Shown: positions 1 through 8,834 of the stretch, one piece after another
How positions within the stretch are numbered: the first letter of the stretch is position 1
How the letters are laid out: each line of letters opens with the position of its first letter
Source of the DNA: Halobacillus sp. A5
GTDB lineage: Bacteria; Bacillota; Bacilli; Bacillales; Halobacillaceae
Assembly (NCBI RefSeq): GCF_024189315.1
Contig: NZ_JAIZEO010000004.1
Coordinates: 434,001 to 498,000, forward strand
Length of the DNA: 64,000 nt
Direction of reading: 5' to 3'
The notes under the pieces: generated by a model
Databases searched by the model: none
What the model was told of the DNA's origin: nothing
Seen by the model: the letters and a program-made list of their open reading frames with translations, nothing else
Translations under genes and position numbers: made by a program

Positions 1-118
1 AGAGTTTCCGATTGAACAAAAACCTTTCTTCTTCACCAGTAAACTCAATATATGAAAATGAAAGAATTACAAAACCGATAACAGCTAATAGGATCAATAC
101 AAACTGCCCTTGCCTCAT
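1..118 (-). CDS. N-terminus of a membrane-anchored protein (cut by window edge)
   Basis: The minus strand opens with ATG at 118 and reads MRQGQFVLILLAVIGFVILS followed by a polar stretch rich in Glu and Arg, then leaves the window. This is one hydrophobic signal-anchor followed by an extracytoplasmic start. Only about 39 residues are visible, so no family can be assigned. It lies 38 bases downstream of another minus-strand membrane gene and is probably cotranscribed with it. Confidence 0.5.
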   Translation of the reverse strand, partial: MRQGQFVLILLAVIGFVILSFSYIEFTGEEERFLFNRKL

Positions 119-155
119 TGTTTCCAGGCTTTGCCCCCGTTAACGCTAAAAGAAT

Positions 156-500
156 TTATTCATTTTTCAATCCCAATAGTATGGTTTTTGAAACAAATCG
201 AATTATTAACACTCCGATTAAAATAACAACACCAGTAAATATAATAGCGAAATTCATTCCAAAAGGATTAAACCAAGAAGCATTTGGAGGAATTATAAAC
301 TGCGTTGCCAAAACCACTGATACTAATATAGTGAGGGTGTTTGTTAAAATAACAAAAGAAAACTTAACTTTTATTGATAAGAGACCTGCAAAAATAACAA
401 ATAACAATGTCCCTAAAAACAAAAAAGAAGCTCTATTTGGGAAATGAGAAATTTCATAGTAGTGAAACAAAAACGGTATAGGAATTAACGAAACTGCCAA
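156..500 (-). CDS. Small integral membrane protein, start region possibly frameshifted
   Basis: The 114-residue reading frame consists of about four hydrophobic segments and ends in a short polar tail; I do not recognise the family. The open frame begins at a TTG at 500, but that codon has no ribosome site at the right distance. A strong AGGAGG lies at 526-532, and just after it an ATG at 525 reads M-R-F-Y-stop. Removing one T from the T-run would give MRFIRIIWLAVSL joined to the frame, a far more natural start. I infer a one-base insertion near 516-520, either a mutation or a sequencing error. The gene is followed by the partial membrane gene at 1-118. Confidence 0.5.
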   Translation of the reverse strand: MAVSLIPIPFLFHYYEISHFPNRASFLFLGTLLFVIFAGLLSIKVKFSFVILTNTLTILVSVVLATQFIIPPNASWFNPFGMNFAIIFTGVVILIGVLIIRFVSKTILLGLKNE

Positions 501-774
501 CCATATAATTCTAATAAAATCTCATCCTCCTTACTATTTGATGAACAACTATAATATTTTCTGTATATCTAAATTAAACCTAACATACCTACCTAATAAA
601 TGGATAATTAATGAAAACTCTTCTGCCCGTTACAATATCCCTATCCACAATGCTGCTATGGTCCTCGTTAGTCGAAAATTTCTTTCAACTAAGCTTCTCC
701 GTCAAACCATGCAATTCCTAAGAATTCCTATGCTTATGCAATAAAGGCGAAAGCTCTATTGCTCAACCTCCTCC
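501..774. other. Intergenic stretch, nothing recognised
   Basis: This stretch holds the AGGAGG of the preceding minus-strand gene. An open frame on the plus strand at 538-744 has no ribosome site and no recognisable protein character, so I do not call it. Confidence 0.4.
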
Positions 775-804
775 AAAAAATCCCTTGACACGAATCCCAA
801 GGGA
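775..804 (-). terminator. Intrinsic terminator
   Basis: On the minus strand a TCCCTTG/CAAGGGA stem with a short loop is followed by six T. It lies just downstream of the broken membrane gene at 838-1098. Confidence 0.7.
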
Positions 805-837
805 GTCTGGGAGAGGGGTTAGTTTATAAGAGTTTTT

Positions 838-1098
838 TTAGAAAAAATAGTCTATAATGGCTGCTATTATATATCCCAAAGTCATAAGCCAATAAAAACT
901 AAAAAATGCAATAATATTTGATATGATTAACCATTTCGTTTTAGTGAATATAGCTAACAACACTCCAACTGGTGCAATGTAAAAAATATTAAAGTGAGCA
1001 CCACTCGGAATTTGAAATACTATGTTTGGAATTCAAAGTGCAATGCATGTAATCAAACATATGACAGAAAGTGTGTTTAATATTTTATGTTTTGCCAT
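838..1098 (-). pseudogene. Small membrane protein with an in-frame stop
   Basis: Read from ATG at 1098 the frame runs 86 codons to TAA at 838 but has an internal TGA at 1033-1035 (codon 22). The product starts MAKHKILNTLSVICLITCIA and contains two or three further hydrophobic segments. The rest of the frame stays open and protein-like, so a TGG-to-TGA change is likely. Immediately upstream, overlapping its start, an open frame ends in LEMKKKILKKEEKD and runs back into the inner end of the dispersed element at 1215-1313. That may be the tail of a gene truncated by the element. The family is not recognised. Confidence 0.45.
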
Positions 1099-1214
1099 TA
1101 GTCTTTCTCTTCTTTCTTCAGGATTTTCTTTTTCATTTCCAATCTAACCCTCCAAGAATCATTTCTCTTATTACACATACGAGACCAATCCAAATTAGTT
1201 TCAATACTGTTTAT

Positions 1215-1313
1215 TATCTCGAAGTCAAGTCTTCTATTATCCTGCGTTAGCGAAAAAGCGATTGCTCATATTGAACAATCGCTCCCTTATCCGGAAGACT
1301 CGGCTTCAAGATA
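1215..1313 (-). repeat. Dispersed element, full copy with two inverted arms and terminator hairpin
   Basis: Left arm TATCTCGAAGTCAAGTCTTC at 1215-1234; inverted right arm GAAGACTCGGCTTCAAGATA at 1294-1313. Between them a 25-base hairpin at 1258-1282 (GCGATTG/CAATCGC stem) has five A on its left, so on the minus strand it is an intrinsic terminator with a T-tail for the collagen-like gene that ends at 1346. This is one of about 20 copies in the window, and with 2127-2226 it is among the most complete. Confidence 0.8.
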
Positions 1314-1345
1314 CCAACCTTATAAATCCGGACTAGACCTCTTAA

Positions 1346-1981
1346 TCAACTCGTTTCCCCTACAGCTACAATTTTGCAAGTTGAAATCGCAAATCTAGGG
1401 ATTGTATCATTTATTGGTGAAGTACCTAACACTATGCCAAGACCTGTTTGTTCCACGTTAAAATCTGCTGCAATAGAACCATTACTTAATAAAAGGTTCA
1501 CTGTTGAACCGATAAGTGTATCCAGCAATTCTCTAATAGGCCGTTCCCGACAATCACATTCACAATCAGAATCATCAGGTGGCAACAAGTTAATAGTGGG
1601 CCCTGGTGGTAAAAATCCAACCCCTATTACATCAGAAATATTTACCACAAATGATGTCGCTCCGTCTGTAACAGTAACTAAATAATCATCTACTTCAGTT
1701 ATAGTAAATAAAAAAAAGAGGGGAGGTTCATTTGGTGCGTCTGCAATAGTGGCAAGAATTACAGTTTGCCCTACAAGTTGTTGTAAGACAGACTGAAGTG
1801 GAGAAACACAACAGTCACAAAGAGTCAAACAAGGTGGACCTGGGGGGCCTAGTTCTCCTTGTGGTCCTTGAGGGCCACGAGGGCCTCGGGGACCTGGAGG
1901 ACAGTCACAGCCTGGCTTTTTGGAAAGAGGGGGACAACATTCATTAAGTTTCATTCTAGATACTTTTCTTTTTTTGGACAT
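1346..1981 (-). CDS. Collagen-like, cysteine-rich spore-surface protein
   Basis: The 211-residue product has a basic N-terminus, Cys-rich patches (NECCPP, GCDCPP, LCDCC, CECDC) and a short collagen-like Gly-X-Y run (residues about 28-48, PGPRGPRGPQGPQ type). Two related globular halves follow, each starting with a P-x-x-x-L-L-x-x-L-hydrophobic-G-x-x-V motif (PLQSVLQQLVGQTV and PIRELLDTLIGSTV). Collagen-like proteins of this kind are known from the exosporium or spore coat of Bacillaceae, where the triplets form trimeric filaments, so spore-surface location is inferred. No signal peptide is present, as expected for a mother-cell-expressed protein. A GGGGGTGA ribosome site precedes ATG at 1981. 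The gene stands alone and is followed by a dispersed-element terminator. Confidence 0.75.
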   Translation of the reverse strand: MSKKRKVSRMKLNECCPPLSKKPGCDCPPGPRGPRGPQGPQGELGPPGPPCLTLCDCCVSPLQSVLQQLVGQTVILATIADAPNEPPLFFLFTITEVDDYLVTVTDGATSFVVNISDVIGVGFLPPGPTINLLPPDDSDCECDCRERPIRELLDTLIGSTVNLLLSNGSIAADFNVEQTGLGIVLGTSPINDTIPRFAISTCKIVAVGETS

Positions 1982-2126
1982 GTTTTCACCCCCATTATTT
2001 CATATCTTATAAGCTATGTCTTCATATCAAAATTGGATTGCACAATAGTCTAGACGTAAGACACTCTCCATTAAGAGAGCCAGAAAACAAAACTAGGAAA
2101 TTGTACGCTAATTAATTCCCTAAGTG

Positions 2127-2226
2127 ATCTCGAAACTGAGTCTTCAAGAAACCTACCCGTTAACAAAAAAGCGATTGCTCATATTGAACAATCGCCCCAA
2201 ATAGTTGAAGACTCGAATTTGAGATA
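2127..2226 (-). repeat. Dispersed element, full copy
   Basis: Left arm ATCTCGAAACTGAGTCTTC at 2127-2145, hairpin at 2171-2195 (same 25 bases as in the copy at 1258-1282, preceded by six A), and right arm GAAGACTCGAATTTGAGATA at 2207-2226. The right arm ends 7 bases from the stop codon of the methyltransferase gene. The hairpin plus T-run on the minus strand should terminate that gene. Confidence 0.8.
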
Positions 2227-2232
2227 ATTATT

Positions 2233-3024
2233 TTATTTTCTACCGAGCTTTACAGATAAATTTACACTCTCTCTAAACTCACCAGAGGAGGAAAACTTCA
2301 ATAATGATTGCTTGACATCCTTTTCAAACTCCTCAACTTTATTGCCTAGAAACCGTCTTGCCCCATATGAAGTTGAGTATAAGTTGCCTAGAATTGACTC
2401 AATCGTCCAATTGATTTCATATGTAGGTAAAGTGTGTATTTCGACTTCAAATTTTGAATTTGATAATACTTCTTCGTGACTAATAACTGGATGGTTGTAG
2501 GTGGATTTCCCAGCTCTCCGTTCTTTCCCATACCATTTTTCTATGAGTTCATTCAGCTTTTCTTGCCAAGGTTTTAGCGATTTATTTGGATCATAATTAT
2601 CGATGATAGCCACTCCACCGCCTTCATCAATTAAGTCGTATAACTCCTCTAAAATCCTGTCTCTGTCCATCCAATGAAAAGCCTTTGCTATTGTCACAAG
2701 AGTGAATTGGTCATTATGTGATTCTTTATATTGTTCTAGCGTTCCATTAAACCACTGAATTTGCCCCAACCTCACCTGTTGGTGAAGACGTCTTGCCTCA
2801 TTTATCATTTCTGGCTCTGTATCTATACCTACTATTTTGTTAGTCCAATCCGAGAATCTTATTGTAAGTTGACCTGTACCACAACCTAAATCGAGCAGGT
2901 TTTGTTCACCATTAAGCGAAAACTCCTGTACTAAAAACCTTATTAGAGATGCTGGATACATTGGTCGGTATCTTGAATAATAGCTTGCTGCACCCTTAAA
3001 CAAGTTTGTTCCATAATCCCCCAA
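2233..3024 (-). CDS. Class I SAM-dependent methyltransferase
   Basis: The 263-residue protein has the SAM-binding motif I DLGCGTGQ at residues 45-52, an acidic residue after the second strand (VGIDTE, about 66) and a motif-III-like segment with AKAFHW. These mark a Rossmann-fold methyltransferase of the UbiE/BioC-like group, acting on an unknown small molecule. Its start is TTG at 3024, 7-8 bases after AGGAG. It is a single-gene unit: a dispersed element follows 7 bases after the stop. A truncated second copy of its 3' end, with the same element at the same spacing, lies at 18307-18376. Confidence 0.85.
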   Translation of the reverse strand: MGDYGTNLFKGAASYYSRYRPMYPASLIRFLVQEFSLNGEQNLLDLGCGTGQLTIRFSDWTNKIVGIDTEPEMINEARRLHQQVRLGQIQWFNGTLEQYKESHNDQFTLVTIAKAFHWMDRDRILEELYDLIDEGGGVAIIDNYDPNKSLKPWQEKLNELIEKWYGKERRAGKSTYNHPVISHEEVLSNSKFEVEIHTLPTYEINWTIESILGNLYSTSYGARRFLGNKVEEFEKDVKQSLLKFSSSGEFRESVNLSVKLGRK

Positions 3025-3084
3025 ACTAATTCTCCTTTCCGCATCAACCTTTTAATAATGCACTAGTTGTTTTCAATCCCTTTT

Positions 3085-3127
3085 TTTAAGAGTAACCCCA
3101 TATACATTAAGACTTGAAGCCGAGATT
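3085..3127 (-). repeat. Dispersed element, partial copy (right arm)
   Basis: Arm TAAGACTTGAAGCCGAGATT at 3108-3127, preceded by CCCC and an A/T-rich run containing seven T. It lies 33 bases beyond the stop of the small gene at 3160-3294. The left arm is not evident. Confidence 0.6.
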
Positions 3128-3159
3128 AATTAAACAAATGGGCTAATCTTAAGTAGAAA

Positions 3160-3294
3160 TTATTCTTTATTTTTCTTCCGTGAAGAGTAAATTTGTAAGT
3201 AACAACATAAGGTAGCTAGTATAACCGCACTTATTCGTTCTAAAATCGCCCCGGTAAGAAAAATAGGTAGTCCTATAATTTTTAGTATAGTCAA
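3160..3294 (-). CDS. Small membrane protein, 44 residues
   Basis: A TTG at 3294 preceded by AGGAGG and AAGGTGA opens a frame whose product starts MTILKIIGLPIFLTGAILER, then a second hydrophobic stretch (VILATLCCYLQIY) and a basic tail ending RKKNKE. Two short hydrophobic segments and the good ribosome site support a real gene. No function is known to me. It sits between a partial element downstream and the outer arm of the intron-split copy upstream, like the other single-gene units. Confidence 0.45.
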   Translation of the reverse strand: MTILKIIGLPIFLTGAILERISAVILATLCCYLQIYSSRKKNKE

Positions 3295-3311
3295 CGAATC
3301 ACCTTTCCTCC

Positions 3312-3331
3312 TATCATCTTTACAAGTCTTC
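3312..3331 (-). repeat. Dispersed element, left arm of the intron-split copy
   Basis: TATCATCTTTACAAGTCTTC matches the left-arm consensus. The remainder of this copy continues to about 3383 with half of the hairpin (AGCGATTTCAC) and resumes beyond the group II intron at 6012-6044. Confidence 0.6.
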
Positions 3332-3383
3332 AATAAATCTACCCCAAACAGTGAGAAGATAGCGATTTCACTATTAAAGAATC

Positions 3384-6011
3384 GTTAGCAATAGGTAAGC
3401 GTTTGAGGTTATCTCCGGCTTTTCCCCTGCTCCACACCGAACGTGCTAGTTTCCCAGCATTCGGCGTTCCATCTAAAGGTATGTACTAAATTATAAGTTC
3501 CTATGTTACTCTTCGAGACTGGATGCAACGATCCCTTCCACCCCACATACCTTTCGGTATTGATTGATTCTATCTAAAATCAATCGGTTCTGTGGTAATT
3601 GTTTAAGATAAATCTTTATTTTCTCTATATCTTTCATATGGATAAGTCGATGAATATCTTTATGAAGAATACGCAGGTTTTGAAACTGATCGCTTCCTCC
3701 AAGATTCTTTGGAACATAGTGGTGACAGTGAACATCTGAAGCGTGTAGATATTCGCCTGTAATTTCGCATCTCCCCATCTTCATACTATACCGACTAATA
3801 CGATTATCAAGATATTCGATACTTCGTTTCGGTAGAGAAGACTTCATTAAGTGACCGATTTCTTTCTGGATATCAGGGCGGAGACTTTTGTACATCTGTT
3901 CTCTTCCTGTCTTTGTATAAAGCGAAAGCTTTGGACTGAAGTTCATCGTATGGAATGTTTTCACATTGCCGATGGGGAACAAATACGTACCATTGATATT
4001 GATCGTTTTCGTTCCTAAGCTAAAGGTTTTCCTGTAGAAAGGAGGTGGCTTAAAAGGATGTTCTAGCTTTCCAACCGGTCGAAGACGGTTCACTAGAAAT
4101 GGTTTAAGATCGTAAGCAAGACGTGAGAACACAAGGTTTACATGAGTCGCTCGGTTAAAGTAATGGTGAAGTCCTAAAACAAAACTATTGTATCGATGAA
4201 TATTCTCAGCAGAAGGCGAAGCTTTCATTCTTCGCTTCCTGTTTGATTTTCTCTCTTTTTGAAGAAATGACCCCAGTATGGGCCACTCGTTTCTTACCCT
4301 TTTTATTCGCACGAATGGTGAACCCTAAGAACTCTGATTCTCGTTTTCTTAAGTTTACAATTTGGGACTTCTCTGGTGAGATGTCCAACTTCAAACGTTC
4401 TTTGAGGTACAGACGTACCGCATGGTACCACCTTTGCGCTGTCTTTCCTTCCCGACATAGGATTTTAAAATCATCAGCATACCGGACCAGGTATCCCTTT
4501 TTCAGGTTCGTTTGTTTTCTCGCTCGCCTTCTGGCATCATCTGAACTGTAAGATTTCTTCAAGGGAAACACTTCCCACTGGTCGGCAACCCATTGGTCTA
4601 GATCATTTAAGACGACATTAGAAAGAAGAGGGGATAAAATTCCACCTTGTGGCGAACCCTTATCGGGTACTCCTTCTCCATCAATCTCCGAAGTGATCAT
4701 TTTTGAGATACAGGCTAGTACCTTACGGTCTTGAATACCGATGTTCCAGAGTTGCCTCTTTAATAGACGATGATTTACGTTATCAAAGAAACTCTTAATA
4801 TCTACATCAACGACGTAATGAAGTTGACTATGATTAATCAAAAACTGTATCCTTGCCATAGCATGATGAGCAGACCGGAGAGGTCTGAATCCGTAGCTAT
4901 GTTTGAAGAATTGAGATTCTACAATCGGTTCGAGAACTTGTTTAAAGCATTGTTGGATCACTCGATCCAGGATGCACGGAATACCAAGAGGTCTCCATTT
5001 TCCGTTGTCTTTTTCAATCCATTCTCTGCGAACTTTCTTCGGGCAATAGTTTCTAAGTTTCGTTCGGACTTCGTTTACCAGATCATTTTCGGAGAGCTCT
5101 TTCATGTCATCGATAGTTTTCCCATCGGTGCCTGGTGTTTTAGATCCTTTATTGGTTTTTATCATGCGAAAGGCGAGCAGGATGTTTTCTCTCGATATGA
5201 TGGTTTCATATAGATAAGAAAACGTATGTCCCTGACTCGCTTTTTCATAAAGATCCGTAAAGGTCTCCGTCATATTATAATAATCCCAGTTTCGCAGCGT
5301 TGACACTGTGGCATCCCTCCTTTGGAGTGATGTTCCCACGTTCCTACCCGATCGGTGCCATTCACGTTAGGAAAATAATCGTTTCATACTCTAGACTTGG
5401 GGCTATTCCTCCACTTCTATTACAGAAGTTTCATCAGTCATTCCCCTACCCTCACAAGGATAAATGCTTTTCAGCATGGCTTTATAGCAACCGTTTCGGG
5501 TGACAGCCCTTGATTCAACGTTCCTTGCTTTCCAAGTACCATACAACGTAGCTATCATTACTAGAATTAGGTGCTTCCTGTAAGCCTGTGAGCTGGATAC
5601 CGCCTTGGTTCGGTATAGCGTCTTTCAGATGGGGCAGTTTTACTCCACACCACTCACGTCCTCGTAAGATGACACGTAAGTTTCCTTACGTTCGTAACTT
5701 TAGACCCTTACCTTCGGAAGTTCGTCAGTTCCTATCTCAAAGAACGATTCTCACCTTAACTAGGTTTTAGCCGTCCGACATATCCTCAAGCATACCTTTT
5801 CTTTGCAAATGGCTTTAGCCTTTGTTCTGCCGCCTTCACCTGTGCTTCATACCAAGAGACCTGTCCGTCTCAACGCATGCAGGAGTATTAACGGGATGGT
5901 TTCGGGAAACATGGATCCTTCATTCCCATCCTCCGTTGTACAGTTCAAATTTAATCCAACAGATTCCCTGCCTTTCGCGCTGAAAAGCGCTTATAGCAGA
6001 ACTTGTCGCGC
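3384..6011 (-). mobile_element. Group II intron inserted in a dispersed element
   Basis: On the minus strand the 5' end reads GCGCGACAAG at 6011, close to the GUGYG consensus. A structured non-coding region precedes a reverse-transcriptase gene. A domain V-like hairpin with GCTGGGAAACTAGC lies near 3434-3468. A domain VI-like region leads to the 3' end ...CCTATTGCTAAC at 3384. The flanks join to GGGGC|GATTC...AATCGCT, rebuilding the terminator hairpin of the dispersed element, whose arms lie at 3312-3331 and 6025-6044. Boundaries are inferred from this reconstruction and could be off by a few bases. The intron protein is frameshifted, so the intron is probably not mobile on its own. Confidence 0.8.
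3506..5306 (-). pseudogene. ltrA: Group II intron reverse transcriptase/maturase with HNH domain, frameshifted
   Basis: The N-terminal frame (to about 4206) carries the reverse transcriptase fingers and palm, including the YADD catalytic motif (LVRYADDFKIL) and SPQGGILSPLLSN. The second frame (3506-4312) carries the maturase X domain and a C-terminal HNH endonuclease with C-x2-C-like spacing and HCHHYVPKNLGG. The two frames overlap. At about 4228-4232 the sequence switches frame between KREKIKQEAK and RMKASPSAEN, consistent with a one-base insertion or two-base deletion. The start is most likely GTG at 5306, 8 bases after GGAGG, rather than the upstream codon at 5339. The protein normally splices the intron and drives its retrohoming. 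Confidence 0.85.
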
Positions 6012-6024
6012 GCCCCATTTAGTG

Positions 6025-6044
6025 GAAGACTCAGTTTCAAGGTA
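6025..6044 (-). repeat. Dispersed element, right arm of the intron-split copy
   Basis: GAAGACTCAGTTTCAAGGTA, preceded by CGCCCCATTTAGT. On the minus strand this reads into GGGGC and then directly into the intron start, so the intron interrupts this copy. Confidence 0.7.
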
Positions 6045-6057
6045 TTTTTAGTTTAGT

Positions 6058-6535
6058 ATGTATAATCCATGTGAACCTACTGCCACCTTCCCTTTATTTC
6101 CTTTACTACAATATCTGGATTGTCCCAATGGGAAAACACACCTTGCGGTTTCAATCGCTCTAGAAGCCATAAGCAAAGGATTGAAAACGTATTTTATGAC
6201 AGCTCAGGAACTCGTTGCGTCCCTTGAGACAGCAGATGGACAAGGGAAATTGGATAAGAAAATGAGAGGAATCGCTAAGCCTTCTCTCTTGATCATCGAC
6301 GAAATGGGCTATTTGAATCTCAGACCAAGGTGGTCATTACTTATTTCAAGTAATTAGCCGTAGGTATGAAAATAGCTCTATTATTCTAACGTCGAACAAG
6401 ACGTTCAGCCAGTGGGGAGAGGTTTTAGGCGATGGAATTATTGCGACGGCCATATTGGATCGGTTACTTCATCATTCAAGAGTGTTTTCTATTTATGGGC
6501 CAAGTTTTAGAATGAAAAACAAAGCTGCCAAATAA
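6058..6535 (+). pseudogene. istB: IstB-like ATPase remnant (IS21 family helper)
   Basis: The frame contains a damaged Walker A (CPNGKTHLAVSIALEA, where IstB has GxxGxGKTHLA) and a Walker B (SLLIIDEMGYL). Near 6327 the reading frame shifts, and the continuation reads ISRRYENSSIILTSN...WGEVLGDGIIATAILDRLLHHS, typical of the IstB C-terminus. The N-terminal third is missing, and no istA transposase is present. The relic sits between the right arm of one dispersed element and the truncated copy at 6607, and probably removed the left half of the latter. Confidence 0.8.
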
Positions 6536-6550
6536 GGTGGCAGCTTTGTA
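6521..6550 (+). terminator. Intrinsic terminator after istB relic
   Basis: An AAAGCTGCC/GGCAGCTTT stem overlaps the istB stop codon. The T-tail is short. Confidence 0.6.
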
Positions 6551-6606
6551 TAATTTTAACCCGACGATTTTGTATAAAATTAAACGTCCTTGACACCCAG
6601 TTAGCG

Positions 6607-6626
6607 GAAGACTTGATTTCGAGGTA
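6607..6626 (-). repeat. Dispersed element, right arm only
   Basis: GAAGACTTGATTTCGAGGTA lies 54 bases beyond the phzF-like stop. The hairpin and left arm are absent; the istB relic occupies their place. Confidence 0.6.
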
Positions 6627-6679
6627 TATTGAAGCTACAACTAACGTACCTGTTGCTTTAAGTAAGAGAATTCATAAAC

Positions 6680-7579
6680 TTATTTTTCTAACAAAACTTG
6701 AAAATCTTTAACGAAAACAGCATTTCCAATTATTTGAACATCAAATGATTCGCTATTTTTTGAAACATCTACTATAACTCGACCATCTTTTCCAATTTCA
6801 TGACCTTGCTCAACTATTAGTTTTATAGATTCATTAGAATTCTGTTTTATGTATTTTGCATAAAAAGCCCCCATCACCCCTGAAGCTGTACCAGTTACTG
6901 CATCTTCGATTGTTCCCGAATATGGTGAAGAGAAGTGTCGCGCGTGCATATCAGCATTGGAATCATAAGTCTCCACACAAAAAGGGTGAACAGATGAATT
7001 AGGCATTTCCTTTAAAATTTCTGGGAACTGTTTATTGTTTGGTTCCATTTTATTAAAGACATCCAGTTGTTTTATCGGTATGAGTAGAGTCCAAGCACCT
7101 GTACTTCCATAAAGTATCGGTAAATCATCATGAAGATCTGATTCTTTCAATCCAATTGAGTTAGCTAAATCTTCTTTGGAACCTGTAAATTGCTTGAATT
7201 GGGGGGAAGTCTGATTCATAGTTATCAATATTTCATCAGCAACAGATGTGTTAATCTTTATCGGTAGAATACCAGCCTTTGTTTCAATGGTTAACTCTTT
7301 TTTATCTCCTAATAGCCCTCTGCTTTTTAACGCATAAACTGTTGCCATTGTTGCATGGCCGCATAAATTCATTTCATGTCCAGGTGTGAAATATCTTATT
7401 CTAAGGTCGGCTTTATGCGATTTAACTGGAAATGCTGTCTCATTAAACCCCACTTCAAAAGCAATCTCTTGCATTTCTATATCTGTTAATTCATCACCAT
7501 TTAAAACTACTCCCGCAGGATTCCCCTTATTAGGTTCTTTACTAAAAGCATCATAATGATAAACCGTTATAGATTCCAT
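6680..7579 (-). CDS. PhzF family isomerase/epimerase-like protein
   Basis: The 299-residue product has the family layout: an N-terminal half with the conserved catalytic Glu in FNETAF (Glu47 from the ATG), NPAG near residue 20, a CGHATMAT motif, and a C-terminal half with [10 protein letters not shown]. PhzF proteins fold like diaminopimelate epimerase and isomerise small acids; the substrate here is unknown. The longer frame opens at TTG 7597, but the ATG at 7579 sits properly behind TTGAGGGGGG, so I place the start there. It is a single-gene unit with a dispersed-element arm 54 bases downstream. Confidence 0.85.
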   Translation of the reverse strand: MESITVYHYDAFSKEPNKGNPAGVVLNGDELTDIEMQEIAFEVGFNETAFPVKSHKADLRIRYFTPGHEMNLCGHATMATVYALKSRGLLGDKKELTIETKAGILPIKINTSVADEILITMNQTSPQFKQFTGSKEDLANSIGLKESDLHDDLPILYGSTGAWTLLIPIKQLDVFNKMEPNNKQFPEILKEMPNSSVHPFCVETYDSNADMHARHFSSPYSGTIEDAVTGTASGVMGAFYAKYIKQNSNESIKLIVEQGHEIGKDGRVIVDVSKNSESFDVQIIGNAVFVKDFQVLLEK

Positions 7580-7679
7580 AACCCGGGCCCCCCTCAATAC
7601 TAGTAAAAGAATTTTTATATTGTAATTCCAAATTTATTGTTCCACAAACCTGTTTTGTCAGTTAAAAAAGCTAAATCTC

Positions 7680-7726
7680 TCTATTGAGCAATTGCCCCAT
7701 TTACTTTAAAACTTGAATTCAAGATA
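7680..7726 (-). repeat. Dispersed element, degenerate copy
   Basis: Right arm TAAAACTTGAATTCAAGATA (7707-7726), with a central CTTGAATTCAAG palindrome, preceded by CAATTGCCCC and an imperfect hairpin with six A to its left. It lies upstream of the phzF-like gene and has no minus-strand gene directly before it. Confidence 0.55.
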
Positions 7727-7797
7727 TGTTATGTATGCTCTTCGGAATGTTCAGTAGACTAAATTCATGGTAAACTCTCCCAGAGAGGAGGTATAAT

Positions 7798-7929
7798 ATG
7801 AATGAAGCAGTTAATTTCTTCCCAATAGTTGCTTTTATTCCAATCATCTTTTACATAGCTATCCTAATTTTTATAGTTTGGTTTGCGCTCACTATAGTTA
7901 AAACACAAAAGAGAAGAACCATATCCTAA
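7798..7929 (+). CDS. 43-residue membrane protein
   Basis: ATG at 7798 follows AGAGAGGAGGTATAAT. The product is MNEAVNFFPIVAFIPIIFYI followed by more hydrophobic residues (a single or hairpin membrane segment) and a basic tail KTQKRRTIS. A clear terminator follows. It is one of the few plus-strand genes inside the minus-strand array. Its function is unknown. Confidence 0.6.
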   Translation: MNEAVNFFPIVAFIPIIFYIAILIFIVWFALTIVKTQKRRTIS

Positions 7930-7982
7930 AAGAAATATCAAATGGAATAAGAGAATTCAACATTAATAAAAAAGAATGACTC

Positions 7983-8006
7983 AGGCTGCTGTTGCAGCCT
8001 TTTTTA
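7983..8006 (+). terminator. Intrinsic terminator
   Basis: GGCTGC/GCAGCC stem with a four-base loop followed by six T, downstream of the 43-residue membrane gene. Confidence 0.85.
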
Positions 8007-8109
8007 CAAAAAGTTTTTTAAAACTAATTCTACCCAGCCGTATCCGCAGTAAAGTCCCCCGTTACTTTAAGTGAAATTATTCACAATCTTAAGTTGCTTT
8101 TAGGCTATT

Positions 8110-8490
8110 TTATTTTTTAAACGGAAGCCTCGGACTTTCGTCTTCATATATGGAATAAGTCCATCCTTCATTTTCCATTGTTGAACATTGGTTATTATTG
8201 CAAGAAAAAATATAGGTCTGCTCTTCAGTAAGGACACTCACCCCAAAATAGTAAGGGAATACTCCGCCTTTATTTTTATCAATACCTGTTTCAATAGCAA
8301 TGATGTTCTCTTTTTCTGCTATATTCTTATAATCTTCACTTTCAATTGTTTTTAGAACCATTTCACTTAAAATAACCTTTTCTTCTGAGGAAGGTTCATA
8401 CCATTGTTCAATCACAAGCCATTTTCCTAATATATACAAATTTACACCTAAACTTATTATCAATAAAGCAAGCACAATCTTTTTCTTCAT
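8110..8490 (-). CDS. Membrane-anchored protein of unknown function
   Basis: The 126-residue protein begins MKKKIVLALLIISLGVNLYI, a signal-anchor, followed by an extracytoplasmic domain with two close Cys (SCNNNQC) that could form a disulfide. AAGGATGGGGAT precedes the ATG. The ribosome site abuts the left arm of the element at 8503-8770. Between the stop and about 8050 a weak CCCC...TTAAGTGAAATTATTC resembles a decayed element arm. The family is not recognised. Confidence 0.6.
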   Translation of the reverse strand: MKKKIVLALLIISLGVNLYILGKWLVIEQWYEPSSEEKVILSEMVLKTIESEDYKNIAEKENIIAIETGIDKNKGGVFPYYFGVSVLTEEQTYIFSCNNNQCSTMENEGWTYSIYEDESPRLPFKK

Positions 8491-8502
8491 ATATCCCCAT
8501 CC

Positions 8503-8770
8503 TTTATTTAAGTCTTCTTTTACTAACCTGCTGCGTTAGTTTAAGTGTGCCACTTCACAATCTCAATAGAGAGTAGGTTATTGAGGCACACAAATTGTGC
8601 AAGATAAGGACTTTTTAAGTCTCATACAGCTTGTCTCAAAACTCTTACCATTGTAAATCCGCGTTTTCCTGACGCTACCCCGACCAGATCATGAATAAAG
8701 GAAAGGCTGAAGTTCACTAATATGATCTTCAGCTCTTGCCCCCTTATCTGGAACACTTGAAATCAAGATA
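8503..8770 (-). repeat. Dispersed element with long centre
   Basis: A left arm-like TTTATTTAAGTCTTC (8503-8517) is followed by CTGCGTTAG as in the copy at 1215-1313. The right part has a GCTGAAG/CTTCAGC hairpin (8706-8733), GCCCCC, and the arm GAACACTTGAAATCAAGATA (8751-8770). The centre is about 230 bases, far longer than usual, so two partial copies may be involved. The right arm lies 65 bases beyond the aadE stop. Confidence 0.5.
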
Positions 8771-8834
8771 ATCTCTTTTCGTTTTAACTTATAAAATTAA
8801 TTCACCCTGCAAATTTAGCAGGGTGAATTAATTA

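Noticed and set aside
538-744. Plus-strand open frame of 68 codons
   Set aside because: No ribosome site, unusual composition and no protein-like pattern.
5300-6051. Three plus-strand open frames upstream of the intron protein
   Set aside because: They lie inside the structured RNA part of the group II intron on the opposite strand.
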